A stretch of DNA of 64,000 nucleotides from Thermothelomyces thermophilus ATCC 42464 (Eukaryota; Ascomycota; Sordariomycetes; Sordariales; Chaetomiaceae): assembly GCF_000226095.1 (NCBI RefSeq), contig NC_016472.1, positions 8,742,001 to 8,806,000 on the forward strand. The letters are read 5' to 3'. Shown piece after piece: positions 11,926-24,555 of this stretch. The notes under the pieces are model-generated. The model was not told where the DNA came from. It was given only the letters and a program-made list of their open reading frames with translations, and did no database searches. A program made the translations under genes and the position numbers. Numbering within the stretch: position 1 is the stretch's first letter; the number at the start of each line of letters is the position of its first letter.

Positions 11926-14900
11926 AACGCTTCAAGTTCTCCGTATCTTACGCAGGACAAACGTTTGCCACGAAAGTCCACCCCTAACCTAGCTATCTTA
12001 CCGGAGGTATCTGGGTTCAGGTACCCAGCTGCCCTGCATACTGCCTAATGCAGATACACCATGTGAAGGGTTGTTGGTGTACTTGTATATCAAGTACTTG
12101 TTACCAGTGCACCACTTTGATGATTGTGGCCCCTTCACACCCAAAACTCAAAGGGGTGCCATGATTGGTTTATCGAAGTCTCGGCCAGATGGGATCCCGC
12201 TTCTTATTCGCCGCAATAGCAGATGCAGGCTGCAGATCAACGTTTTCCGTTGTGTCGGTTCAGCAAGCTTTACGCCAAGACTACCAACCTAGACTCCAGG
12301 GCACCTCATGGGCGCACAAACCAGGGGTTCGACAGCCCCAGACCCGCCTGGACTCGAGCTGGGACCGCGATACAAAGGCGGACTGTGAACTCCTCATTAG
12401 TTCATAGACATATCGTACGCAAACGCTAACAGCTAGTGTTTTGGTTCAATGTGACGAAACCCACTTGGTGTACGGATTCTGCGAGCATCGTAGGCATGCA
12501 TGAATGTAGATTGGTAGTTTTGCTGCTATTCAAGCAGATTCTTCTTTCTCTTCCAGCATTGTGGCGCCGCCCACATCATCCGTCGAGACACAACCAGAAA
12601 TTGCAGTGGAAACTGCCGCGGGAGGTCTCCCAACCTCCGAGACAGAAAAGTGGCGGCAAACCGGAAGAATCCCGTGAGGGCTACGTGATCGCTCATGCAA
12701 ACGTGGGCAGGCATAGGCGCCGGTCTCCATTTCGTCTTCGGCAGCACGGATTGCATCCGTACTCCGTCGCATCGTGATGCCAAACGAGCCACTTTTCCCT
12801 GCGTCGTTCTCACTCTGCTGGATCGTTGCGGTAGGCGGCATTGCGCACCGCAAACCAGTGGGCCCATTGCGTCAGGCTCGGAAAGAGCAAGTAACGCACT
12901 CGGTAGAAGTGGCTCCCTTCCCTCCCCTTTCCAAGCTTTCTGTTAGAGTTAGAAAGCATATAAACCCGGCAGAATGATGAGCTCGGCTTTTTACTGAGGC
13001 ATTTGGCCCGATCCTGGTCGCCACCGAGCGGTTGCGCAGCCCTATAGGTAAATGCGCTGCACAAGGCTGACGGGAGTCACATCCTAGCTGTTAATAGCCA
13101 CTATTATAGAGCTTAAATGCACGGGACCATCTAAAGTATGTACTGTACCTTGATTGAGTTTGCGAACTAACGACTCGGGCTACTTGACACAGATACCCAC
13201 ATACACACACACATATACACATATATACGCATGCAAAAAACAAGTATTCCCGTATAAAGTTCCATTGGCAACCGTTCTAGTCGCTGCCGACCGTGACGGC
13301 ACTTGGCTGTCTTCCCGAACAGCTTTTGCCTGATCGGGCTCCGGGCCGACCACTCAATCATCCCAGCCACGAAACCCGACCGAGTCCCATGCACGGCTGA
13401 CGATGCAGCGGAAAGAACTTTGCGGGTCTCACCCCCAATCCAACTTGCTTTGTCAGCTATTTCAATCCCCAGAATTTCGTGCGCGGCCGCGAGGCGCACG
13501 GCTCGAGGGCAAAGTAAATAGGGTCCAGTACCCTAACTTACCTCGGCAGGTTAAAAAAGGGATCAGATAGCCAGTTATTCGGCAGGTCTGACTGGTATCT
13601 ACGCCTCGAGAATTTTCCCGAAGACAAGCCTGGGCAAGATCTGCAGTAGTGTAAGCAGTATATTTGTTCCGATGATTGTTTTACGTACCCGTTCTGGCAA
13701 TGAAGCGCTTACCCTCTACTCTCCGACCTCTTAAGAGCATCGTAGCTCAGCTATGTATACCTGACCTGTGCAAACTTACCCGAAATGCATAGGGCAGTAA
13801 AGTGTGGTAGATCATTCTACTGCGTACGTAGTTTCGTCTCGCACTTGGACTGCTAGGAATTTTTTATTTCCTCGCTGACGACCCGGAATGTACTCCGTAC
13901 TGTATATCAATTACTGTGTTGCGGTGGGTTTGCGCCAGAGCTAATAGTGTATGCTCGCTAAGTGGGAATGGAATGTTCAGTCTGGTCGAAAGCATCCCGA
14001 GGCGTCTCCGTAATGGCTGTTACATGCCGCCGCAGCAGGGAGGTCGTGCCATCACACGCGTAAGTGCGGCGGGGGTGCAGTTCATCCCATGTCTGGTCCT
14101 TGCGTGCTCCCGCTCATTTCTTTTTTCTTCGAGGAGAGGGGCGGAAGATCGTCCCAGCATGCGCACAAATTACGGGTCTGCTGGCGCCTTGCCATGGATC
14201 GACTTTGGCGGAGAATGTCTCTGGACTGTGATCCCGCATCGGGCCAGCACGTGTGGCCGGTGTGGCGGGCGTGACAGGTCTGACAGGTCTCATCAGCATC
14301 ATCGTCAAAGGGCTTGGACGGCTACATTGGTTACTCGAAAGTCTCATAACGACCGTACTAACTTCCGAACAACCGAATCTCCCTCGTTTGCCGGGTTCCT
14401 GCTTGGGTCTGGTGATGACCACTTTTTTCCGGCATGGAATTTGCCAGGAACAGTGACATCGTGCAAAGAACTTAACATGGGGCTGTGGCGGAAGCCCCCC
14501 ATTAGCTTGTGATGGGTCAGAGGAGATTGATCAGGTTCCATTTCTCCCCGCCTCCCCCCGCCCCAGGTCAGCCGAAACAAGTGGTGGAGTGCTTGGCAGG
14601 TACCCGGGCGGAAAAAAAGGATCAGCCACTAGCCCTTGATTGGGTCGGTACAAAATAGTCCGTACATACATACAAGCTCCAGGGGTAACCCCAGGCCCCA
14701 CGCTTCAGTGGGTATCGGTAGCACCTCTCGGCCTTGGCTCCATGGGCCGGCGCAGGGCCTCGACACGCGCAACTGGGGAGCTTCCATGAGGACCCAGCCG
14801 TGTGTGACGGCGGATTGATCCGCTCGCAGTTAGCCGTGGCAGATATAGTGTAGTGCATACGGACGGACACGGTTTCCCAATTTCGGAGATATACTTGCTA

Positions 14901-17262
14901 GCACGTTCGTTGCCGAACCAGGGCGTAGTGTACGTAACGGCCGAGTTGGCGGCGAACACGCTTGTCCATGAGTCGGCACTCAGTGCCTGCACTTAGCACC
15001 GTGCCCAGTTATGTCGCGTAGTACAACATACGCACGGAGATAGTGGGATGCCGACTGAACCTGGCTCAGGGAGGATAATTTTGAACCCAAGCGAGTAGCT
15101 GATTGCAGCACCGTAGCCATCAAAAACGTCTCGGCGTAATAGTTGCTGTCGAGCCTTTTCGGTTGATTATACTTGCAGCGTGTGTCAATCAACCATGCGC
15201 GTGGGAGGGCTTCGACACCGTTCGGACTCTTCCGTGCTGTCATCGGGCCTTCCCGGTACTCTGGCCACTACCTTTCTCGGCCGACCTCTACTTACTACTG
15301 AGCACACTCTGTTGAGGAGGAACGGTGCCCGGTAGGAAAGATACCTTACATGTAAGGTACCTTACCTGACGAAGTTTGGTGGGTCCACCTTGCCAATGGC
15401 TGCAGCTGCCGCTTCCTTCTTTGAATACCAGGCGCCAACTTACACTACGGATTACAGGTCCGTACAGAGCACTCCGTGCCTTAATCCTCCCAAGCCGGCT
15501 TTCTCTCTTTTGCTCGTATGTACAGTACAACACATTGGCACTACAGTAGTTTGCACTACAAGGAGCGCGATTCAAAAGTCAGACAGCCAATCAGCACAAT
15601 TCCCGAGGGCCCAGGCCGAAGGTTTGAAAGGTAAGGCTCCAGGCAGAGACAATGTCGGACGGGTCACCAAGAACTCCTCCTCATGCGACTTAGTGTGCAG
15701 TCCTGGTATTGACTTTGTCAGTGGACGGAATCCAGTCATTAAGCGTCGGGCTCCCTCAACCTAAACTGAGCTCATGACGACGACAGCTCCGTCGAATCAC
15801 TGGAACTGGTACCTTGCTGTCGATGCACCCCACTACCACCTCGAGCTCTGTCCGCAGTGAGAAGTACATAGATTGCGGCATGCAGAAGGCTGCAGCACCT
15901 GCGGCATAATAAAACCGGGCTCCATCGGCGCGAACACCACTTTTCTGCAACATTCAGGCCAAACAAGGCAAAAGGAGCGAACGTCTACGTTACGGAAAGT
16001 GCGGGATACGAGTGGCTCCCCAAAGGTGCGGGCAGCATCATTTCGTGCATTGCAACCGGACATGGTAATGATAAACGCCAACTCGCGCCGTCGAAGGGTC
16101 CGCTCGCCAAAGATCCAGGCTCTCCTCAGCAAAAACTGGGGTCGAAACGCCGAGTGGGGTTATCACCCGTCTAGTGTACACTGCTGCCCTCGGCGTGCCG
16201 GGTGTCATTTCCCATGCTCCCGGCCTCGTGGCCGGGAAATTTTCCCTCATTTACAGGGACGGCCTCCTCGCCGACCACCTGGAGGGCCCCATCCCGTTGC
16301 CTCTTTTGGGGTTGACCGCGACCCGCCGATCACACGCTGTGACGCAAATCATAACGTTAATACGTGTCAAGGCCTGGAGAACACCCCGTTAGTGGAGTGA
16401 CACACACCTGGTACATACAGTAGTGTACATCAACATACATACTCCGCACTTGCAGTTCAATCGTGCCGGGCTCAAGGAGAAAGTAACCGAAAAAGAAAAT
16501 CAGCCGACGACCAGCGAGCTTCTTCTCGAATACATGCACGTACTCAAGGACTCCACTATGCGACGGCCCCGCCAACAGCTCTGGCGTCCGAGGCTATTGT
16601 GTGGTTTGGTGCAACTACAGATCAGCCCTTATTTTCCCGTTATATACTGCGCGCCCGGGAATCTTACAAACGCGGCTGCAGTGAGATGGGCAACAATGGC
16701 TGTGGGATCTCGCCCGCCGGGACTACTATAGTAGGTCCCTATTTCCGGTTCCGGATATACTAGGTACACCTGTACGTACTGTGGAGGTATGTGCCTCCAT
16801 TTCAGCACCACTACGAATGTATTGGACACGCACCATAAAAACGGAGTGCTCCGTACATACACTGCAGAACGCACTAGCATTCGTACACTAATAAAAGGGG
16901 GAGGTGTTGCAGGTGGGACATGCACCGTATTACGCAGCCTGCGGGCCTCAGGGAGCTCGGATAAGACCCATTCGCATATGAAGAGCATTCGCGCCATCTT
17001 TGACGCGATTGCCATACAACAAGCCCTCGGTTCCGGCAGCCCCAACAAGCGACGGACGGGACAGAGCACAGACGCTGATGGCACATCCGCTTGCTGGGGG
17101 CGGGAGCGGGAAAGGAAATGGCAAAAGCCACATGGGTCACGACAAGGTCGCAAGTTTTCTTGGTAGCGACGGCAGCGCTTGGCGCTCCTTGGGTCTTGGT
17201 TCGGGCGAACAGGCCAGCGGGCCCGCCCATGTCGCCATGATCCTGACCCTGTTTATGTGTTC

Positions 17263-17337
17263 CGTACGTATGTATGTATGTATGTACGTACATACATACA
17301 TATAATACATACATACATACATACTACAGTACGTACG
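17263..17337. repeat. GTAT / ATAC tetranucleotide microsatellite, inverted halves
   Basis: The left half is a GTAT run and the right half an ATAC run meeting at GTACGTAC, so the block can form a long hairpin. It codes for nothing. Confidence 0.85.
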
Positions 17338-17583
17338 TTCTTGATAAGCCCGCAATGGTTCCCGGCTCCGTGTTGCTCGTCCGTCCTCGGGCCGCCAAGT
17401 CGGTGCTTACACACACTCCCAGGCTGCATCTTTTTAGGTGGCACAGCATGTATCAGGACGATTAGGGACGCATACGGACGCCGTATCCAAGAATTCCAGT
17501 CCCAGGCTAATAATCCCACGCCACGGGTGTGATGTGGGGGATTGCATGATCTGAGGGTTGCGCCCTCGCTTATGGTATTGCAT

Positions 17584-17609
17584 TCACACACACACACACA
17601 CACACACTA
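17584..17609. repeat. CA dinucleotide microsatellite
   Basis: About twelve CA units, intergenic. Confidence 0.9.
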
Positions 17610-18481
17610 CATCTACATACGGACATAACAGTGATCTGCACAGCTCCCGGCGCGGTACCCTTCCCTGGGCTGATCACTCCTCTCGAGCCTGGATTGTACT
17701 GCTGTGTACCATGTAGGGCATTTGATGACGTCCGTCATGCACCGGTTTTCCAACGGTGCTTACTACGCAGGACATACATCACACGCCCACCCCCCGACAA
17801 GCCCGAAATTAAAGGAGACCGAGATAACCATACCCAGCTGCGTCTGCAATCTGCAACCCCCCTCTTTTTCCCTCCACCCGGGCCGCGATCGCGTAGAGGC
17901 GCGTCGTTCGGAGACACAACGGGGCGTGGCCTGCGAGATTCAAAGATGCCGGCGCAAAGCAGGGCAGCACTCGGAAACCGGAAGCACAGTACCGACGGTG
18001 ATCAGCCCATCCCCTCCGCGTTGCCGGATTGGTCTGGCGGCGCTCCAGGACTTCGGACCGCTGTGCTCAGCGGATACCCTGCTCGTCGCTAGCCGGGGGC
18101 AGTATCAGGTCGACCTTCTGTGGAGTACTGCATATGTGCCTCCCATTTAACGACGCCAAGGTGCAAGCCAGGACGAAGGAACTCGCGGCGACGATGGGCC
18201 AAGGCGGCAGCCCACCTGCCTACCTACTGCCTACCGAACTACCTACACTACCTAGCGTAGGTAACGGTGTCTGCCCGTGCTACATCTGGGCGGATCTGCT
18301 CGGCTGCACCACACTTGCATTCTATCCTCCCCCCCCCCCCCCCCGGGAGTTTGCCCTGGAACCTAGCGAGGCCCCTAGAAAGTGTACGATCCAGTCCAGA
18401 AAGTCATGTACCACAGCGTCGGCCATTCCTGTAGACGGAATTTTTGTAGTGTTCAAAGCAAAGAAGTTCTGCGAGATAAAA

Positions 18482-18486
18482 GAAAA

Positions 18487-18519
<33 letters not shown>
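18482..18519. repeat. A tract followed by GA microsatellite
   Basis: An A run continues into about ten or more GA units; intergenic. Confidence 0.9.
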
Positions 18520-20741
18520 ACGCCTAGAGTACATAGTAAATTTAACCAGCCGGCTCTCGCCACGCGGGGACCAGAGGGCTTTCCTCAGTCTCTCTGCTCG
18601 AACATCATTTAGAAAGACCAGTCCGCTCTGGTTAAGTGGTTGGGGTGACGGGACCGACTAAGAGTGGTTCAAAGGCAGCGAAGGAAAGAGAAAAAAAAAA
18701 ACCTGGTTACCCGGCCGCTGCACAATACCGGCTAGCTAGTGCAGCCACGTAGCGGCAGCACCAGCTCATGACCAACGTTAGCCACTCAGGAAGGGGGTGA
18801 CCTGAGACGGGAGCTAGTTACAATCAGCCAGGAACCCGTCTACAGCTGGTACCACGTACGTGAGCGGCCCTTCTATCCCCCCCTTCCCTACCGTTTCTCC
18901 ACAAACGTGGTGGTCTGCTGAACCAACAGTACCTCTCCGGAACGTATCAAAGAGGCTGTAGTCCATAACTACAGGTGAGGATATCCTTCTCCCTGCTCTC
19001 GTCTTGGAAACCGTGCTCGCCCTTTATTGTACGCGTGCGTGCGTGCGTGCGCGCTTGTGTGTGTTCGTGTGCACCGCTACACCGACCGCCCTCTCTCCAG
19101 TCTTTTTATGAACGGGGAGAGGGGAACACGGGAGCCTTCTCCCTTCCCGACACATTGGCGTGAAAAAAAAAGAAAAAGAAAAAAAGGAAATTTCCCTCCT
19201 CTGCCGTCTATTTGACAAGACTGACCCAACACAACCGGGCCATTCCTTGACTGGTTCGACTCGCCCAACTCCGCGACCCAACACATATGCCACTCTCCTC
19301 AAGCCGACCCGGCCGGCCACCCCGGAAAGGACGGCGTCCTGGCCCGAGAGAGCCTCTGATTTTGGCGCGGCAAGCCAGAATTTCCACTCAACCCAGCCGA
19401 GCCTCGGCTCTCGGAAGGCAGGCGAGCTGCAGACTCCCGTCTCTCCTTGTCCGCGGGGACCATAAGAGCCGGGCACAAGATCTGGTGCGAGCCGTATTCG
19501 GGGTCTGCAACAAACAGTATCCGAGACACACACACACACACTCTCTCTCTCCCCCTCTCTCTCACTCTGGAGAGTAAGAGAGATGAGAGTGGGCGTGGCG
19601 GGGCATGGCGATGTTCGTTCCGTCTCGGCCAACCTTGTCTGGTTGGTCTTTTGTCCTCGCAGCCAAGGATCCCATTGCTTGCTCAGCGCGCAGGTTGTGG
19701 TGTGAGATAAAAAACGAGGAATCAACGGTGGCCACGCCGCTTGGACAGACGCGCATTAGAGCCCCTCGGCGCAGAAACAGCTGGAAAGTGAAAGTGAATC
19801 ACATGGGGAGAGCGAAGGGAGAGACGGAGACGCTGCAGAATGAATCGACGATGCTCGCTATAGACATGCCCGAGACGGAAAAAAAAAAAGGAACGGTAAA
19901 CAGAGTAAAGCAGGAAAACGGAAAGAACCGACGTAACAACCTGGCTATGCACCGTCCCTTGAACAAGAAACAGAAAAAAAAAAAAAAAAAAAAAAACTTG
20001 CCATGAAACACGCTCAAAGACAAGAGACACGCATGCCTTCACTCTGCGCAACACATCTCTTGACCCCACCCTATCACCCTATCCTCATCACACTACCACC
20101 ACCACCACTACCACCACTACCGCCGCCGCCGCCGTCGCTGCCAGACCCTAGGACATGCAGCTTGTCTTGTCCGTTGTGGCAACCCTTTCTCTCTCGCACA
20201 AACCACGGCCCAAGAGCCGCGACGGCGAGGCCACCCCCGCAAAAGGAAGCAGGAAGCAGAAGGTCGACGAGGCCAGAAGAAGACGGTAAGCAGAAAACCC
20301 CCAAGGGCAAGCAAGCCCTTTTCCCAAGTTGCACGGCCTGCCTGTGAGACATTTGGGCACAACCCCGGTGCCCCCCCCCCCCCCATCCTCCCCTTCGTGC
20401 ACTCCACAACGCCTCCTCTTCCTCATCCTCTATTCCCTTCTGCCCAAGAGCTGCAGTGAAACCAGAGGCCAGCGGGCCCCTGGGACCTGGCACACCTGCC
20501 GCCCCCTCCCCCCTCCCCCTCCCCCTCTCCTCTCTCTTCGGGCGTACTTGCGTGTGACTGTGTGCGCGCGCGTGTTGCGTGCATGGTGTCGCCGTTCCCC
20601 GCGCCCTACCCCTCGATCAAACGGACAGGAAGGAGATTGGGAGGGCCTATGAGAGGTTCTGGCTCATCATCGCGCAACTTCCTCGTTCATTCGTCTCTAC
20701 ATCATAACCGTTCATTCGTCCGTCCATGCGTCCGTTTCTCT

Positions 20742-22283
20742 TCAGAGCCGGCTATCGACACCAGGATGATGGTCGTGCTCGCCAGGCCAGCGGCTGTCGG
20801 GCCAGACGTGCCGGATGGCTTCCCAAATGTGGCTGTGGATGGAATGGTCAGTGATGTTGCCGCATGGACCCGTTTGGCTTCTTGTGTTCTGTGTTTTGTG
20901 CTCCTTCAAAGCCAGCCAAGGGAACAGGGCGGACACGGGGGAAGAAAAAAAACGCCATCCTGTCCACCCTAATGTTGCAGCGGGGACATGAATAGTTGAA
21001 ACATACCTGACATAGATGATCTCTAGTCCATCCTTGACCTCCTGCGGCAGATCCTTGACGTCCTTGCGATTTTGGGCCGGCAGTAGCACCGTCTTGACAC
21101 CGGCACGGAGTGCGCCAATCAGTTTCTCCTTGATTCCTCCGACGGCCGTAATGCGTCCGCGCAGCGAAATTTCGCCCTGTTATGTTTTGAAGCGGAAAGG
21201 GTCATTGTGTCAGCTGGCCGCGTTCTGCCTCGTGGGGAGATTGGGCTTTGGTTGGTTGGTTGGGTAGGGGAGGAGAGCTTGGAAGAGACGTAAGGGGGAA
21301 GGAAGGGGGCCAGAATATCGAATGTTTGCTCGGGAAGGGCAGGATGGTAGAGCAACCCGCATCCTAATATTCTCCGAGACGACATAAAAAAAAGGGACGA
21401 GGAAAATAGAGGGTGAAAGCAAATTATTATAAATAATAACAAGAACAATGAAATTTGCAAAAAAAAAAAAAAAGGTAAAACTTACGGTCATGGCCATGGT
21501 AGGCGGCACGGCCTTTCCAGAGAACAACGAGATCAGAGCGATGGCCTGGGCGATGCCGCTGCTGGGCCCGTCCTTGGGGATGGAGCCGGAGGGGCAATGA
21601 ACGTGGATGCTGCGCTCCTTCATGATGTTGGCGGTCGGGCTCTGCGTCAGGCCCAGCTCGTACGCGTGAGCCTTGACCCAGGTCAGCGCCACCTCGACGC
21701 TCTCCTTGAGGACGTCGCCCAGCTTGCCCGTCAGCTGCACCGTGCCGGTGCCCGGCATGTCGGCCACCTCGATGAAGAGGATGCTGCCGTTGCCGCCGGA
21801 GCTGTACGCCACGAGGCCGGTGACGATGCCCGGCCGGCTGGTCTTCTCGGCGATCTCTTCCTCGAACTTCTCGATGCCCAGGAAGCGCTCCAGGTCTTCG
21901 ACGCTGAGGCGGGGGTTGTACCTCTCCGGATGGCCCGCGTCCTTGGCGTCGGCATACTCGACCGCCTTGCCGCGGAGGACCGAGGAGATCTCGCGCTCGA
22001 GGTTGCGGACGCCCGCCTCGCGGGTGTAGGACTCGATGATCTTGGAGACCACCTCTTCGGTGAAGACTACCTGATCCTCGCTCAGGCCGTTGATGCGGAT
22101 CTGCTTGGGCACGAGGTGTTGCATGGCGATGTGCCGCTTCTCCAGCGTGGTGTAGCCCGGGATGTAGATGGTCTCCATGCGGTCGAGCAGCGGGGGCGGG
22201 ATGGTGTCGAGGGTGTTCGCCGTAGCGATGAACATGACCCTGCTCAGGTCGATGGGGATGTTGACGTAGTGGTCGGTGAAGGC

Positions 22284-22315
<32 letters not shown>

Positions 22316-24065
22316 TCGCCGCAGACGGGTCTCCGTGCACGCTCGAGCCGCCCACCTTGTCGATCTCGTCGAGCAGGAAGACCGGGTTCGCCACGCCCAC
22401 CTTCTTGAGGCCCTGGACGATTAGGCCGGGCATGGCGGCGACGTAGGTGCGCCGGTGACCGCGGATCTCGGCCTCGTCCCGCACGCCGCCCAGCGAGATG
22501 CGGTGGAACTTCCTCCCCAGAGCCATGGCCACGGACCGGGCGAGGCTCGTCTTGCCGACTCCCGGGGGCCCGACGAGCAGGAGGATGGGCGACTTGTCCA
22601 CCATGCGTTTGCTCCTCAGGACCTCCAGCTTGGCGCTGTTCGCCCTGATCTTGTCCTCCACGCCGGGGTCCGGCCCGGAACCGGCATCGGCCTTGTCGTC
22701 CCTGCTCGCCGCCTCGATCGCGCCCATCTCCTCCTCGGCCTTCTTGATCTGGGCATCGACGTCGTCGTTGACGGACTGCTTCAGCCTGAGAACGGCGAGA
22801 TACTCCAGCAGGCGCTTCTTGACCTTCTCGAGGCCGTAGTGGTCGTCGTCCAGCTGCTTCCGCGCCCGGGCGAGGGTCTGAGAGCCCAGGCGGTCGTCCG
22901 TGGTGGTCGTCCAGGGGATCTCGGCCAGCGTCTCGAGGTAGGTCCGGGTGACGGCGTACTCGGCCTGGGCGGGGTGTATCTTCCTGAGTCGCTTGAGCTC
23001 CCTTTCGGCCACCTTGGCGGCTTCGGGAGTCAGCTTCGCCGCGTCGAGCTTCTTTTGCAGCTCGTCTATCTCGTTGGGTTCCTGATCCTCCTCCGAGTCC
23101 CCGCCGCCGCCGCCGGGCTGACCGATGGCCCCGGAGGGCGGGACCACGCCGGTGCCGGGTACGCCCAGCTTGATGGGCAGGCCGGGCCTGCTCGGCCGGA
23201 TGATCTTGTCGATGTCCTTCCTGGTCGGATCGGGATCGAATGGCAGGGTGGTGGTGGTTACGGTGGTGATCTTGATGCTATTCTTGATGTTGCCGATCTG
23301 GCGGTCGAGCAACTCGATCACCTTGGTTACGCGCGCCTTGACGTCCGGCAGGGCCAGGACCTGAAGCTTCTCCTCGTAGGAGCTCTCGACGATGTTGGCC
23401 ATGAAGTCGGCGAGAGCGCCCGGCTGCCTCTGCCTCGTGATGAAGAGGTCGAGGCGACGGGCCAGCAAAGGCGACAGGCCGGGGGTGCCGGCGGGCCGGG
23501 GGAGGATGGAGGAGAGCCTGAGGATGGCAACCAGCTCCCTGGAGAGCAGCTTCAGATGCTGGAAGAGATCCTCGAGCGCCGGGTCGGGGCGGGCGCTCTC
23601 GTCCTGGTAGTAGACCACCTTGCCCTCCGGGTAAGACTTGTCTCGGTAAATCTTGTCCACGCGGACACGCACGACTCCCTCCACGAGCAATGTGAACTCG
23701 CCGGTGCCGCGCCCCTCGACGCCCGTGATCTTGGCGGCGACGCCCCAGCCGTAGAGGTCGGCCTTGGTTGCCTTTGCCGGGTCGACCTGGGCGCGGTCGG
23801 TGCTGGCGGCGCCCTCGCCGTCCTCGATCAAGAGCTGTCCATCGGGGCCGAGGAGAGGGGAGGCCAGCGGGACGCAAGCTATGGGGACGGTGTCGATGCG
23901 ACCGTTGGGCGTCTTGGAAGCCGCGCGGGTGTAGACGGCGGCCAGCAACGAAGCGATATCCGGGCGGTTCGACGAGACGGCGATGCGCTGCACGACGCCC
24001 GGTAGCAGCACGCTGCCTCGAGGCAGAGCGATGACCGGTAGGGTCACCGTGTGCGTTCGGGCCAT
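20742..24065 (-). CDS. pln: Peroxisomal Lon protease (ATP-dependent, PTS1 SRL)
   Basis: An AAA+ serine protease that degrades misfolded or oxidised proteins in the peroxisome matrix. Exons are complement(join(20742..20832, 21007..21176, 21486..24065)), 947 codons, 946 residues, close to the family's usual length. Domains in order: Lon N-terminal substrate-binding domain (about 10-270), a charged and Gly-rich linker, AAA+ module with Walker A GPPGVGKT (about 499) and Walker B LLDEIDK, and the protease domain. The catalytic Ser lies in KDGPSSG (about 835) and the Lys in GGIKEK (about 876). The last three residues are Ser-Arg-Leu, a type 1 peroxisomal targeting signal, and no mitochondrial presequence is visible. 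Both points set it apart from mitochondrial Pim1. Exon 2 carries the catalytic Lys and exon 3 the targeting signal. Introns are 309 nt and 174 nt, both partly or wholly open in frame. The downstream gene-side neighbour is an unrelated transposon. Confidence 0.95.
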
Positions 24066-24458
24066 TTGGCGGGCGAGTGCTCGTGTGGCTCACGAACGGG
24101 GAATCTTGTTCTTGATGGGGGAGGATTCTCGGCGAGATGCAACGGTTCCGGGAAACTGCACGATGCTTGTTTTTTTGTTTGGTTCGGGAAACGGAAGCTC
24201 CGGTAGGTAGGAACGGAACCAAAAAATCGGGCTTATGCGTCTATTTCAAGTATATTCGCAGCTATTCTCGAGGTTGTTGAGCTTTGGGATAAAATCCCGT
24301 CATCGAATCTGAAGGAATGCCGGTGGAAAGAAAGGTGGAAGAGGTCGAAGATGGCATTGGCTAACTAATAGCCTTTGAGGTCGGGCTGCTGGCTTCGGAG
24401 TTGCATGGCTTCTGCCGAGGTCAACGCGATCGGCACATGAACTGACCTTACCTACTAG
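24066..24458. other. Promoter side of the Lon gene
   Basis: No gene is seen between the Lon start codon and the left end of the transposon. The region presumably carries the Lon promoter. It includes a T-rich patch at about 24168-24180 and no motif that could be named. Confidence 0.5.
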
Positions 24459-24460
24459 TA

Positions 24461-24555
24461 CCCGGTGGTTAGTTGCTGACTAATTAGTTCAGGACTACCA
24501 CCTGTCTCCCGACAGGTGGGGCCAAAACCCCCGGACATGCCAATATGGCCGGACA
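24461..24555 (+). repeat. Left terminal inverted repeat, 95 bp
   Basis: Identical, in inverted orientation, to 25198-25292. Contains a 9-bp-arm palindrome at 24498-24519. Confidence 0.95.

Larger units (their letters stand above)
9122..20741. other. 11.6-kb gene-poor stretch
   Basis: No reading frame here shows a recognisable domain or consistent splicing. The part next to 9121 may hold leader or upstream exons of the Zn2Cys6 gene, and that next to 20742 is the 3' region of the Lon gene. The rest is mixed-composition DNA without obvious AT-rich RIP character. It is studded with GTAC-rich palindromes, ACCT/GGTA runs (11874-11925, 15340-15370), tetranucleotide repeats (10190-10214, 17263-17337), CA repeats (17584-17609, 19527-19545), a GA repeat (18497-18519) and homopolymers (C at 18329-18344, A at 19975-19996). 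No TIR- or LTR-bounded element could be delimited by eye. Confidence 0.5.

Noticed and set aside
12290-12370. GGTTCGACAGCCCC resembling a tRNA T-arm
   Set aside because: The loop is one base too long, and no acceptor stem, D-arm or A box could be placed around it.
13916-14512. 198-codon plus-strand frame
   Set aside because: No recognisable motif and no coding-like codon pattern.
15756-15953. Minus-strand peptide with VVVGCIDSKVPVPV, faintly like a Harbinger transposase core
   Set aside because: Only one short block, with no neighbouring motifs, no terminal repeats and no consistent frame.
18029-18661. 210-codon plus-strand frame
   Set aside because: It runs through a C run and a GA microsatellite, giving Pro and Arg-Glu repeats; no domain or splice support.
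19024-19725. 233-codon minus-strand frame
   Set aside because: Composition follows CA, GT and A-rich repeats; nothing protein-like.
22455-24005. Long open plus-strand frame of 516 codons
   Set aside because: It is the antisense shadow of the Lon gene in GC-rich coding DNA and has no domain of its own.
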